From NCBI GenBank assembly GCA_963771835.1, contig CAVYVA010000004.1:372001-436000 (forward strand): a stretch of DNA of 64,000 nucleotides, in the 5' to 3' direction. Origin of the DNA: CAVQCJ01 sp963771835. Its GTDB lineage: Bacteria; Actinomycetota; Actinomycetes; Prado026. The translations under genes were made by a program, and so were the position numbers. The notes beneath the pieces are model-generated. The model made no database searches and had not been told where the DNA came from. It worked only from the letters and a program-made list of their open reading frames with translations. Below, piece after piece: positions 47,153 to 55,961 of the stretch; position 1 is the first letter of the stretch, and each line of letters starts with the position of its first letter.

Positions 47153-48567
47153 CCACCCTTTTGGTGCGTGGCGGCAGCGTCGTCGGGCCGACCGGCGCGC
47201 AGCCCGCCGACGTGCTGGTGGACGGCGAACGCGTGGTCGCGCTGCTGGCGCCGGGCGACACCTCGCTCGGCGTCGACCTGGCCGCCGGCGCGGAGCTGGT
47301 GATCGACGCCACCGGCAAGTACGTGGTGCCGGGCGGGGTGGACTGCCACACGCACATGGAGCTGCCGTTCGGCGGGACGTTCGCGTCCGACACGTTCGAG
47401 ACCGGGACCAGGGCCGCGGCATGGGGCGGCACCACGACGATCGTCGACTTCGCCGTCCAGCGAACCGGCGAGCGCGTGCAGGACGGGCTCGCGGCCTGGC
47501 ACGCCAAGGCCGACGGGAACTGCGCGATCGACTACGGCTTCCACCAGATCATCGGCGGCGTCGACGACGAGTCGCTCAAGGCGATGGACGAGCTGGTGGA
47601 CGAGGGCATCACCAGCTTCAAGCTGTTCATGGCCTACCCCGGGGTCTTCTACTCCGACGACGGGCAGATCCTGCGGGCCATGCAGACCGCCGCGAACAAC
47701 GGCTCGATGATCATGATGCACGCCGAGAACGGGATCGCGATCGACGTGCTGGTGGCCCAGGCGCTCGCCCGCGGCGAGACCGCGCCGCGCTACCACGGGC
47801 TCACCCGGCCGTGGGAGACCGAGGAAGAGGCCACCCACCGCGCGATCATGCTCGCGCACCTGACCGGGGCGCCGCTGTACATCGTGCACATGTCGGCCAA
47901 GCAGGCTGTCGCCGCACTCGCCGCTGCCAGGGGCGAGGGCTGGAACGTGTTCGGCGAGACCTGCCCGCAGTACCTGTACCTGTCGCTGGAGGACAACCTG
48001 TCGGCACCCGGCTTCGAGGGCGCCAAGTGGGTCTGCTCGACGCCGCTGCGGGCGCGGGCCGAAGGACACCAGGACGAGCTGTGGCGCTCCCTGCGCACCG
48101 GCGACCTGTCCGTCGTGAGCACCGACCACTGCCCGTTCTGCATGAAGGAGCAGAAGGAGCTCGGGCTCGGCGACTTCTCCAAGATCCCGAACGGGATCGG
48201 TTCGGTCGAGCACCGGATGGACCTGCTCTACCAGGGTGTCGTCGACGGCCGCATCTCGCTCTCGCGCTGGGTCGAGCTGTGCTGCACCACCCCGGCGCGC
48301 ATGTTCGGGCTGCACCCGCGCAAGGGCGAGATCGTGCCTGGCGCGGACGCCGACCTGGTCGTGTACGACCCGGCGGCCCGCACCCGCATCTCGGTCGACA
48401 CCCACCACATGAACATGGACCACTCGGCCTGGGAGGGCTTCGAGGTCTCCGGCGGGGTCGACACCGTCGTGTCCCGCGGGTCGGTCGTGATCTCCGGCGG
48501 CGAGTACACCGGCAGCAAGGGCCACGGCCGGTTCGTCCGCCGCGGCCTGTCGTCGTACCTGGGCTGA
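47149..48567 (+). CDS. hydA: Dihydropyrimidinase (hydantoinase)
   Basis: Opens the ring of dihydrouracil/dihydrothymine; 472 residues. Binuclear zinc site: H67 and H69 (VDCHTHME), carboxylated Lys158 (SFKLFMAYPG), His191 (MMHAENG), a further His in YIVHMSAK, and Asp in STDHCPF. GTG 47149. Complete. Coupled to beta-ureidopropionase upstream and followed 10 bases later by the LLM oxidoreductase. Confidence 0.95.
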   Translation: MTTLLVRGGSVVGPTGAQPADVLVDGERVVALLAPGDTSLGVDLAAGAELVIDATGKYVVPGGVDCHTHMELPFGGTFASDTFETGTRAAAWGGTTTIVDFAVQRTGERVQDGLAAWHAKADGNCAIDYGFHQIIGGVDDESLKAMDELVDEGITSFKLFMAYPGVFYSDDGQILRAMQTAANNGSMIMMHAENGIAIDVLVAQALARGETAPRYHGLTRPWETEEEATHRAIMLAHLTGAPLYIVHMSAKQAVAALAAARGEGWNVFGETCPQYLYLSLEDNLSAPGFEGAKWVCSTPLRARAEGHQDELWRSLRTGDLSVVSTDHCPFCMKEQKELGLGDFSKIPNGIGSVEHRMDLLYQGVVDGRISLSRWVELCCTTPARMFGLHPRKGEIVPGADADLVVYDPAARTRISVDTHHMNMDHSAWEGFEVSGGVDTVVSRGSVVISGGEYTGSKGHGRFVRRGLSSYLG

Positions 48568-48577
48568 GGGGGTAGCG

Positions 48578-49606
48578 GTGGAGTTCGGCGTCGTGCTGCA
48601 GTGCAACCCGCCCGCGTGGTCGGTGGTGGAGCTCGCCCGGAAGGCCGAGCTGGCCGGGTTCTCGTACGTGTGGACGTTCGACTCGCACCTGCTCTGGCAG
48701 GAGCCGTACGTCATCTACAGCCAGATCCTCGCGCAGACGCACCGGGTCACCGTCGGGCCGATGGTGACGAACCCGGCCACCCGAGACTGGACCGTCACCG
48801 CGTCGGTGTTCGCGACGCTCAACGAGATGTTCGGCAACCGGACCGTGTGCGGCATCGGCCGCGGCGACTCGGCCGTGCGGGTGACCAACGGCAAACCGGT
48901 GACGATCGCCGAGCTGCGCGAGGCCGTCGGCGTGATCCAGGACCTGGGGAACGGACGCCCGACCACGTACAAGGGCAGCACCCTGCGGTTCCCGTGGAGC
49001 ACCGGCAGCCGGCTGGACGTGTACGTGGCCGCGTACGGGCCCAAGGCGCTCGCGCTCGCCGGCGAGGTCGGTGACGGGTTCATCCTGCAGCTGGCCGACC
49101 CGGACATCACGGCGTGGTCGGTGCACGCGGTGCGCGAGGCGGCGGCCGCGGCGGGTCGGGACCCGGCGTCGGTGAAGATCTGCGTGGCGGCTCCCGCGTA
49201 CGTCGGCGACGACCTGGACCACCAGCGCGAGCAGTGCCGGTGGTTCGGCGGCATGGTGGGCAACCACGTCGCCGATATCGTGGCCCGATACGGCGGCCCG
49301 GGTGGCGGCCAGGTCGAGATCCCCAAGGCACTGACGGACTACATCGCCGGCCGGCAGGGGTACGACTACAACGAGCACGGTCGGGCCGGGAACACGCACG
49401 CGGACTTCGTGCCCGACTCGATCGTCGACCGGTTCTGCCTGCTCGGACCGGCCGCCGAGCACGTGCGGCGGCTGATCGAGCTGAAGGCGCTCGGCGTCGA
49501 CCAGTTCGCCGTGTACCTGCAGCACGACGCCAAGGAGTCGACGCTCGCCGCGTACGAGAACGTGGTGATCCCGGCTTTGCGCGACCACACCCTCGCCAAG
49601 ACGTGA
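48578..49606 (+). CDS. LLM-class flavin/F420-dependent oxidoreductase (TIGR03842-like)
   Basis: A 342-residue luciferase-like barrel protein: MEFGVVLQCNPPAWSVVELA, SYVWTFDSHLLWQEPYV, CGIGRGDSAVR and YVAAYGPKALALAGEVGDGF. It matches the TIGR03842 group commonly found with dihydropyrimidinase genes, from memory. The bound cofactor (FMN or F420) is not decidable. Sitting in the operon directly after hydA, it may act on a pyrimidine or an early intermediate. GTG 48578. Confidence 0.88.
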   Translation: MEFGVVLQCNPPAWSVVELARKAELAGFSYVWTFDSHLLWQEPYVIYSQILAQTHRVTVGPMVTNPATRDWTVTASVFATLNEMFGNRTVCGIGRGDSAVRVTNGKPVTIAELREAVGVIQDLGNGRPTTYKGSTLRFPWSTGSRLDVYVAAYGPKALALAGEVGDGFILQLADPDITAWSVHAVREAAAAAGRDPASVKICVAAPAYVGDDLDHQREQCRWFGGMVGNHVADIVARYGGPGGGQVEIPKALTDYIAGRQGYDYNEHGRAGNTHADFVPDSIVDRFCLLGPAAEHVRRLIELKALGVDQFAVYLQHDAKESTLAAYENVVIPALRDHTLAKT

Positions 49607-50007
49607 CCCCCGTGGTGGCCGCCGACGACGTGCGCCGGCTCGCGGTGACACTCCCGCGTACCGAGGAGGCGCTGGTCCGGGACCGCGTGAAGTTCCGGGT
49701 CAGAGGGCTCGTCTACGCCGCGATCTCGCCGGACGAGGAGCTGATGGGGTTCGCCTTCCCTAAGGAGGAGCGAGCGGCTCTGGTCGCCGCCCGGCCGGAG
49801 ACGTTCGTCATGCCGGTGCGGTCGGACGAGCGCTACAACTGGGTCCGGGTCCGGCTGGCCGCGCTCGACGAGGCAGAGATGCGCGAGCTGGTCGTGGACG
49901 CGTGGCGCATGTGCGTGCCCAGGTCGGTCGCGGCCGCGTTCGACGCCGAGGCCTGGGCCGCGCGGGCTGATGGCGGTGTCGATCCGGGCGCAGATCGTTC
50001 GTCGTGA
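49603..50007 (+). CDS. MmcQ/YjbR-family protein
   Basis: A 134-residue protein: ADDVRRLAVTLPRTEEALVRDRVKFRVRG and ERYNWVRVRLAALDEAEMRELVVDAWRM, the pattern of the MmcQ/YjbR double-wing proteins, which bind DNA in some cases. GTG 49603 overlaps the LLM gene stop (GTGA). Probably co-translated with the pyrimidine operon, but its part in it is unknown. Confidence 0.8.
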   Translation: MTPVVAADDVRRLAVTLPRTEEALVRDRVKFRVRGLVYAAISPDEELMGFAFPKEERAALVAARPETFVMPVRSDERYNWVRVRLAALDEAEMRELVVDAWRMCVPRSVAAAFDAEAWAARADGGVDPGADRSS

Positions 50008-50051
50008 GGACAGGCGGGCGCTGGGCCCGCCGACGCGAGAAGGGCAACCAG

Positions 50052-50375
50052 ATGAGCAAGTACATCTTCCTGTACCGGGGCCCGGCCACGCCGATGGAGG
50101 ACTTCACGCCCGAGCAGGGTGCCGAGCTGACGGCCGCGTGGACAGCCTGGGGCGAGCGGGTCGGGTCGGCCATGGTCGACTTCGGCTCCCCGTTCGGCCC
50201 GCGCACGGCCGTCTCCGACGACGGCACCAGCACCGAGGCCAGCGACCAGAACGGCTACACGATCATCGAGGCGGCCAGCATCGAGGACGCCAAGGCGCAC
50301 CTGATCGGCCACCCGTTCCTGTCCGAGGGCAAGGGCCGGTTCGCGGTCGACGTCTACGAGCTCATGCCGATGTGA
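50052..50375 (+). CDS. YCII-related domain protein
   Basis: A 107-residue ferredoxin-like-fold protein, MSKYIFLYRGPATPMEDFTPEQ..., with the conserved GYTIIEAASIEDAKAHLIGHPFL strand-helix block of YCII/DGPF-type proteins. ATG 50052 follows AGAAGGG at good distance. No reaction is known for most members. It ends at the inverted-repeat terminator at 50392-50446. Confidence 0.82.
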   Translation: MSKYIFLYRGPATPMEDFTPEQGAELTAAWTAWGERVGSAMVDFGSPFGPRTAVSDDGTSTEASDQNGYTIIEAASIEDAKAHLIGHPFLSEGKGRFAVDVYELMPM

Positions 50376-50391
50376 CCTCGGGTCCCCCAGC

Positions 50392-50446
50392 CGAAACCTA
50401 CGGTCGGGTACGCGCCAATCACGGCCGTACCGAACCGTAGGTTTCG
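50392..50446. terminator. Nested inverted repeat with a CCGTAGGTTTCG arm
   Basis: CGAAACCTACGGT (50392-50404) pairs perfectly with ACCGTAGGTTTCG (50434-50446); a second pair GGTACG/CGTACC lies inside. It sits between the convergent YCII and class V aminotransferase genes and probably terminates both. The arm sequence CCGTAGGTTTCG recurs as a single copy at 57976-57987. Confidence 0.65.
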
Positions 50447-50456
50447 AGGCGGGGCG

Positions 50457-51661
50457 TCAGCCGAGGGTGGCGAGGGCGTCGAGGAGCCGCGCGACGTCGT
50501 CCTCGTCGGTGTAGTGGTCCAGGCTCACCCGCACCGCGCTCCCCGAGTCGCGGATCCCGAGCGCGCCGGTGACCTCCCACGCGTAGTTGTGGCCGTCCCA
50601 CACGTTGACGTCCCGTGCGGCCATCGCCTCGGCCACCTCGCGGGACGTCATCCCCGCGCGGTTGAAGTACACCGTCGACGTCCGCCGCGCAGCACGGCCG
50701 TACAGCGTGTTGCGCTCGTCGGCGCCGAGCGCCTCGAGCAGGTGCGCCAGCAGGGCCTGGTCGTGCTCCTCGGCCGCACGCCATCGAACGGACGACCCGC
50801 TCGCGCCGGGTCCCGGCCGCCTCGTCGTCCAGCTCGGCGAGATGGTCCACAGCGGCGGCGACACCGGCGAAGTTCGGGTACGACGGCGTGCCCCACTCGA
50901 ACCGGCCCGGGACCTCGTCCGAGGAGGACGCCAGCTTGTCCGGGCGAAGGCCCTCGAGCAGCTCCGGCGTCGGCGATCACGCAGCCGACGTGCGGGCCCG
51001 CCCACTTGTAGGCGCTGGTCGCGTAGAAGTCCGACCCGTACCCCACGACGTCGGTGACCCCGTGCGCCGTCGAGTGCACCCCGTCGACGTACGTCAGCGC
51101 GCCGCGGGTCCTGGCCAGGTCGGTGATCGCCCGCACGTCGGGCCGCGTGCCCAGGACGTTGCTGGCCGCGGTCACCGCGACCAGCCGGGTCCGTCCGTCG
51201 ACCAGCTCGTCGTACTGGTCCGTCGCGAGCTCGCCGGTCTCGAGGTCGACCTCGGCCCAGCGGACGACGACGCCGACGCGCGCCGCCATCTGTACCCAGG
51301 GGCGCACGTTCGCGTCGTGGTCCAGCCGGCTCACGACGATGTTGTCGCCCGGCTTCCACGCGTCCGCCAGCGTGCGGGCGAAGCGGTACGTCAGGGTGGT
51401 CATGTTCGGCCCGAGGACGACGCCGTCGGCGCTGCCGTTGACGAGGTCCGCCAACGCCTCCCGGGCCGCACGCGTGTAGTCGTCCGCGCGCGCGCTGGTG
51501 GCGAAGGCGCCGCCCCCGTTGCTGGTGCCGAGCCGGTAGGCGTCGGCGATCGCGTCGATGACCGACTCCGGGCACTGGGTGCCGGCCGCGCCGTCCAGGT
51601 ACACCGTGGGGCCCTGCAGGGCCGGGTACTGGGCGCGCACGCGCTTCACGTCGAAGGCCAT
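50457..51661 (-). CDS. Class V aminotransferase / cysteine desulfurase-like protein, two frameshifts
   Basis: PLP enzyme of the TIGR01976-like cysteine desulfurase group, about 400 residues after repair. N-terminal VYLDGAAGTQCPESVIDA, cofactor-site SRLDHDANVRPWV, VDGVHSTAHGVTDV with the PLP Asp/His, and the Schiff-base lysine in SAYKWAGPHVG. Extra bases near 50970 (CVIADA / PELLEGLRPDKL) and 50783 (ERVVRSMA / AAEEHDQALLAHLL) break the frame. The substrate is unclear: the usual cysteine loop cannot be judged. ATG 51661; divergent from the cupin gene. Confidence 0.87.
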
Positions 51662-51737
51662 GGCCGCGAAGGTACTCCCACCCGTGCCGGCGACCAGCCG
51701 TGCTGACCGGCCCATCAGGATCTGCCAGGATCGGCCC

Positions 51738-52073
51738 ATGGAGGAGCTCCCCGCGGCCGCCCGCTTCACCGTCCCCGACCCGGGCGAGGGGGTGCACTGG
51801 GTCGAGCACCTGCGCGTCGATGCGCTCTCGCTGGGCACGTACTCGATCCCGGCCGGCGGCGTCGACGACCAGGACCCGCACACCGAGGACGAGATCTACG
51901 TGGTGGTCTCCGGTCGGGGCGCGTTCGAGGCCGGCGGTCGGCGGGTCGAGGTGGGGCCGGGGTCGACGCTGTACGTGCCGGCGCGGGAGGTGCACCGTTT
52001 CCTCGACGTCACCGAGGACCTGGCCGTGGTGGTGGTCTTCGCGCCGGCCGAGGGCTCGCAGGCCGGCGGCTGA
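51738..52073 (+). CDS. Cupin-domain protein
   Basis: A 111-residue single cupin. Motif 1 is EDEIYVVVSGRGAFEAGG and motif 2 is VGPGSTLYVPAREVHRF, with the metal His/Glu positions partly present (HTEDE, VHRF). ATG 51738. The function is not deducible; small cupins bind metals or sense ligands. It is 9 bases before the thioesterase. Confidence 0.83.
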   Translation: MEELPAAARFTVPDPGEGVHWVEHLRVDALSLGTYSIPAGGVDDQDPHTEDEIYVVVSGRGAFEAGGRRVEVGPGSTLYVPAREVHRFLDVTEDLAVVVVFAPAEGSQAGG

Positions 52074-52082
52074 GGCGGCGGC

Positions 52083-52500
52083 GTGCGAACCCGGGTGGCG
52101 GTGCGGTGGTCCGACGAGGACGGGTTCGGGCACGTCAACAACGCGTCGTTCCTGACCTACGCCGAGGAGGGTCGGGACCGGCTGCTCACGGCGGTGCTGG
52201 GCGACGCGACGGTCTGGGACGTGGTCATCGTCCGGGTGGAGGTCGACTACCGCGCCGAGGTCACCCACCGGGACGAGGCGGTGCTGGTCGACGTGGCCAT
52301 CGACTGCCTTCGGCCGGTCCAGCGTGCGTACCGTCGAGACGATCAGCCGACCGGACGGCACGGTCGCCGCCGAGATGGCGACGGTCTCGGTTGTCCGGGA
52401 CCGCGCGGCCGCCGCCTCCCGCCCGTGGACCGACGTCGAGCGAGCGGCGCTCGGCGCGGCCCAGGCCGCAGCAACACCGACCGCGGGTGGGCAGGCGTGA
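52083..52500 (+). CDS. Hotdog-fold acyl-CoA thioesterase, one frameshift
   Basis: About 138 residues after repair, of the 4-hydroxybenzoyl-CoA thioesterase group: RWSDEDGFGHVNNASFLTYAEEGRDR at the start carries the catalytic Asp/Asn-type motif. One extra base near 52310 (VAIDC / FGRSSVRTVETISRPDG) breaks the frame. The repaired end is AAATPTAGGQA with the TGA overlapping the GNAT start (GTGA). Acyl substrate unknown. Confidence 0.83.
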
Positions 52501-53096
52501 GCCGGACCACCGCGCGGCGCGCCACGGCGGCCGAGGCGGGCGCGGTCGCGCGGACGCTGGCGCTGTCGTTCAGCGACGACCCGGTCTGGGGCACCTGGGC
52601 CTTCCCCGATCCCGCCGACCGGGTCGAGCGGCTGACCCGCTACTGGACGCCGTTCGTGGCGGCCGGCCTGAAGTACGACGGTGTGTGGACCACCGAGGAC
52701 GGCGGCGCGGTCGCGATCTGGGTGCCGCCGGGCGTCGCCGAGATGGATGCGGACGACGAGGCCGCCACCGCGTCCATGCTCGCCGAGGTGTGCGGCGAGG
52801 GGGCCGAGCGCTTCTTCGAGACGTACGACCGGTTCGAGGCGGCCCAGCCGCAGGACGAGCCCTGCTGGTACCTCAGCCTGCTCGCCACCCACCCGGACCA
52901 CCGCGGCCAAGGGTTGGGGATGGCGATGGTCGAGGACCACCTCGAGCTCGTCGACCGGGAGCGGCGCCCCGCCTACCTGGAGTCCACGAACGACGCCAAC
53001 CTCGGCCGGTACGGCCGCGCCGGGTTCGAACGGCACGGCTCGTTCGCACTCCCGCAGGGCCCGACGGTGACCACGATGTGGCGCCCCGCCCGCTGA
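52497..53096 (+). CDS. GNAT-family N-acetyltransferase
   Basis: A 199-residue acetyltransferase with motif A ATHPDHRGQGLGMAMVEDHL and a C-terminal YLESTNDANLGRYGRAGFERHG. GTG 52497 overlaps the thioesterase stop. The N-terminal half (VARTLALSFSDDPVWGTWAFPD) resembles the puromycin acetyltransferase-like branch. Substrate unknown. Convergent with the class III aminotransferase. Confidence 0.88.
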   Translation: MSRTTARRATAAEAGAVARTLALSFSDDPVWGTWAFPDPADRVERLTRYWTPFVAAGLKYDGVWTTEDGGAVAIWVPPGVAEMDADDEAATASMLAEVCGEGAERFFETYDRFEAAQPQDEPCWYLSLLATHPDHRGQGLGMAMVEDHLELVDRERRPAYLESTNDANLGRYGRAGFERHGSFALPQGPTVTTMWRPAR

Positions 53097-53099
53097 CCC

Positions 53100-54449
53100 T
53101 CAGGCGCTCCGGTCGGCGGCGACCTGCCCGACCGAGTCGGCGACCTGCCGGCAGGACCAGCGGAACAGGTCCGGGTCCATCGTGAGCGCCGGCTGCATCC
53201 GGTACAGCGGCTTGTTCTCCTCGCTGATCGCCAGCACCCCGCGGCGCAGCGCCGCCTGGTGCACGGCCCACTGGAAGTCCGGGTCCGGCCGGAGCGACGC
53301 CTTGTCGGTGACGAACTCCAGCGCCACCCACGCCCCGAGCGGTCGGACGTCGCCCACGTTCTCGTAGGCGTCGACGAGCGGCACCAGCTCCTCGCGGGCG
53401 ATCGCGTCGAGCGCCTTGGCGTTGTCGAGCGCGCCGCCCAGCAGCAGGTCCAGGCCGGCGAGGGCGCCGGCGCAGGCCGCCGGCTCCCAGGCGTAGGTCC
53501 CGCCCAGGTGCGTGTGCGAGTCGGCGAGCACCTCCTCGGTCGCCATGATCGCGGCGATCGCCTGCCCGCCCGCCGCGAGCGACTTACCGAGCAGCAGGAT
53601 GTCCGGCTCGAGCCCCCACAGGTCGGCGGCGAACACGGTCCCGCACCGCCCCAGACAGGTCTGCACCTCGTCCAGGATGAGCAGCCAGCCGTAGCGGCGG
53701 CACAGCGCGGTCAGCCCGCGCCAGAACGCCTCCGACGGTGCGAGGATCCCGGCCTCGCCGGCGACCGGCTCCATCAGCACGCCGGCGATCTGCTCGGGCT
53801 CGACCTGCAGCCGCAGCAGCCAGTCCTCGATGAAGTCCAGGTAGAGGGTGTCGTCGAAGGGCCCCGGACCGCGGTGGAACGGGGCCCGGAACCGGTTGGG
53901 GTACGGCGCGAAGACGAACCCCGGCACGTACTGCGCGTTCGCCGTGGTCGGCACCGACGTGTCGGTCGAGCTGGCCGCCGCCAGGTAGGTGGACTCGCCG
54001 TGGTACTGGCCGAGGAAGCTGAGGATCATCGGTCGCCCGGTGGCCTCGCGGGCGAGCTTGACCGCACCCTCCACCGCCTCGGTGCCGGTCACGGTCGGGG
54101 CCACCCGGGTGATCCGGCCGGGCGCCAGCTCGACGAGCCGCTCGGCCAGCGCGACCACCGGCTCGCTCTGCACGTAGTTGCTGATCTCCATGCCGTAGCG
54201 GTCCCAGGCGCCGTTGACCGCCGCGCGGACCTGCGCCGGCTGGGCCCCGTACGGCGAGGCCCCCCAGGCGCTCACGTGGTCGGCGAACGTGTTGCCGTCG
54301 AGGTCCTCGATGACGTAGCCGTCCTTGGACGCGACCGCGAGCGGCACCCCCGACCAGTCGCGCAGCGGGCCGTTGAGGACCCGGTCCTTGCGCTCGAGGA
54401 GGGCGCGCGTGCGCGGTCCCGGCAGCTCGGTGACGACCCGCGGCTCCAT
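53100..54449 (-). CDS. Class III aminotransferase
   Basis: A 449-residue PLP enzyme, in frame throughout. PLP aspartate in LILDEVQT, Schiff-base lysine in LLLGKSLAAGG, and the substrate/phosphate block TVTGTEAVEGAVKLAREATG. It resembles omega-amino acid or beta-alanine/GABA aminotransferases; close to the pyrimidine catabolic genes, beta-alanine is a reasonable but unproven donor. ATG 54449. A perfect palindrome at 54487-54502 in its promoter matches that of the other class III gene. Confidence 0.9.
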   Translation of the reverse strand: MEPRVVTELPGPRTRALLERKDRVLNGPLRDWSGVPLAVASKDGYVIEDLDGNTFADHVSAWGASPYGAQPAQVRAAVNGAWDRYGMEISNYVQSEPVVALAERLVELAPGRITRVAPTVTGTEAVEGAVKLAREATGRPMILSFLGQYHGESTYLAAASSTDTSVPTTANAQYVPGFVFAPYPNRFRAPFHRGPGPFDDTLYLDFIEDWLLRLQVEPEQIAGVLMEPVAGEAGILAPSEAFWRGLTALCRRYGWLLILDEVQTCLGRCGTVFAADLWGLEPDILLLGKSLAAGGQAIAAIMATEEVLADSHTHLGGTYAWEPAACAGALAGLDLLLGGALDNAKALDAIAREELVPLVDAYENVGDVRPLGAWVALEFVTDKASLRPDPDFQWAVHQAALRRGVLAISEENKPLYRMQPALTMDPDLFRWSCRQVADSVGQVAADRSA

Positions 54450-54486
54450 GGCGTGCTCCCTCCGGCCGGACTGCGCCGGACACTAC

Positions 54487-54502
54487 CTGAACAGTGGTTC
54501 AG
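54487..54502. promoter_or_regulatory. Palindromic operator CTGAAC-AGTG-GTTCAG
   Basis: CTGAACAGTGGTTCAG has perfect 6-base arms around AGTG. It lies 38 bases upstream of the class III aminotransferase start. It shares CTGAAC-N4-RTTCAG with 15417-15432, the only other copy seen in the window, which also precedes a class III aminotransferase and adjoins a TetR gene. Confidence 0.62.
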
Positions 54503-54555
54503 CCGGATGGTCGCGGGCCCGGGGGGCAGGGTCGCCGCGGCGTAGGGTGACCGCC

Positions 54556-55248
54556 ATGGCGCCGGTCCGGCCCGAGCACGCCCGGGGTGCCCTGCGGGGC
54601 GCCCGAGCGGCGTTGTTCGCGCTCGCCGCGCTGCTGCTGGCCGCGACCGCGCACCTGGCCGCCGGCGGCAGCATCCCGGCGGCCCCCTCCCTCGTCCTGC
54701 TCGTCGTACCGCTCGCGTGGGGCGCGGTCGTGCTGACCGCGCGACCCCGGGGCCGGGTCGCGCTGCTGGTCGCACTGGGTGGCGCCGAGCTCGGGCTGCA
54801 CCAGGCGTTCATGGCGCTCGCTGGGCCGGTATGCCCACTCACCGCCGCGACCATGACCGGCAGCGGCTTGAGCGGCATGAGCGGTATGGGCGGCCATTCC
54901 GGGCTGGGCGGCACGCTGCCGGTCTGCGTCGGCCACCCGATGGGCACCATGGCCGTCGGCAGCCCGCTCGCACCCGGCGTCATGCTCGGAGCCCACGTCG
55001 TCGCGACCGCGGCGACCGCGCTCGTGCTGGCGTACGGCGAGCGGTTGCTCGGCTCGCTGTCCGCCCTGCTGTCCGCCCTGCTGGCCGCCCGGCTGGCCCG
55101 CCTTCTCGGCGCGGTCGTCGTCCCGGCGCCGCCGGTCCGGCCGGCGCCCCCGCGCGCCGAGTCCGGCCGTACACCCGCGCGGGTCTTGCTCGGGTCCGTC
55201 CGGCGGCGCGGCCCGCCGCTGCGCACCGGCGTCGCCGTCCTCGCCTGA
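54556..55248 (+). CDS. Membrane protein with Met/His-rich loop, copper module
   Basis: A 230-residue protein with about five hydrophobic segments. Between spans two and four (residues about 100-147) is a loop rich in possible Cu ligands: M100, M108, M111, H114, H127, M129, M132, M143, H147. ATG 54556. It is followed by CopC and CopD-CtaG genes, so a role in copper delivery or sensing is likely but inferred. No named family recognised. Confidence 0.7.
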   Translation: MAPVRPEHARGALRGARAALFALAALLLAATAHLAAGGSIPAAPSLVLLVVPLAWGAVVLTARPRGRVALLVALGGAELGLHQAFMALAGPVCPLTAATMTGSGLSGMSGMGGHSGLGGTLPVCVGHPMGTMAVGSPLAPGVMLGAHVVATAATALVLAYGERLLGSLSALLSALLAARLARLLGAVVVPAPPVRPAPPRAESGRTPARVLLGSVRRRGPPLRTGVAVLA

Positions 55249-55254
55249 GGACCA

Positions 55255-55272
55255 GCCCGCGACTGCGCGGGC
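55255..55272 (+). terminator. 7-bp hairpin after the Met/His-rich gene
   Basis: GCCCGCG (55255-55261) and CGCGGGC (55266-55272) pair around ACTG, 7 bases after the stop codon. There is no T-run. It may act as a weak terminator between this gene and copC. Confidence 0.4.
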
Positions 55273-55349
55273 CGGCCCGGTCGACGCCCCGTCGCGTCCG
55301 CTGACCGCCACCCGGCGAACCCCGCCGTGCCCACCCGCCCGGAGCTCCC

Positions 55350-55961
55350 GTGCAGACCAGGCCCCACCGCAGCCGTGCCCGCCCACACACCCGCGCCGCC
55401 GCACGCGTGACCGCACTCGCCGCGCTCGCCGCCCTGCTCGCCGGCGCCGTCCTGCTGGCCACGCCCGCCTGGGCGCACGACGAGCTCCTGTCGACCGACC
55501 CCGCGACCGGACAGAGCGTGGCCGGCGTCCCCGCCGAGGTCGTCCTCACCTTCGCCGAACCGCCGCTCGCGCTGGGGATGGCCGTCCAGGTCATCGGCCC
55601 GGACGGCACAGACGTCGCCGCTGGACCGCCGACGCTGAGCGGCAGTGTCGTGCACCAGGCGATCGAGGCCGCAGCCCCCGCCGGCCGGTACACCGTGCAC
55701 TGGCGGGTCACCGCCGACGACGGGCACCCGGTGACCGGCGGCTTCTCGTTCACCGCGCAGGCCGGTGGCGGCGGGGCCACCCCGGCCGGCAGCAGCGGTG
55801 GCACCCCGGCCGCGGCGACCGGGAGCAGCAGCACCTCCCCCCTGCTCTGGTGGGTCGCGGCGGCGGTGCTCGTCCTGCTGGGCCTGCTCGCGGCGACCGC
55901 CGCACGCCGCCGCACCCGCTCCGGGCCGCGCGACGTGCGGGAGGGAGCGCTCGGTGACTAG
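55350..55961 (+). CDS. copC: CopC-domain copper-binding protein
   Basis: A 203-residue secreted, C-terminally anchored copper protein. The signal peptide ends in ATPAWA, leaving mature His43 as the N-terminal residue (HDELLSTDPATGQSV), the hallmark of the CopC Cu(II) site. The second His is in ADDGHPVTGGFSF. A Ser/Thr linker and one span (LLWWVAAAVLVLLGLLAATA) follow. GTG 55350; its end overlaps the CopD-CtaG start. Confidence 0.92.
   Translation: MQTRPHRSRARPHTRAAARVTALAALAALLAGAVLLATPAWAHDELLSTDPATGQSVAGVPAEVVLTFAEPPLALGMAVQVIGPDGTDVAAGPPTLSGSVVHQAIEAAAPAGRYTVHWRVTADDGHPVTGGFSFTAQAGGGGATPAGSSGGTPAAATGSSSTSPLLWWVAAAVLVLLGLLAATAARRRTRSGPRDVREGALGD

Noticed and set aside
50457..53036. Very long minus-strand frame spanning the class V aminotransferase, cupin, thioesterase and acetyltransferase genes
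   Set aside because: Only its 3' third is real (the C-terminus of the aminotransferase); the rest is antisense to well-supported plus-strand genes.
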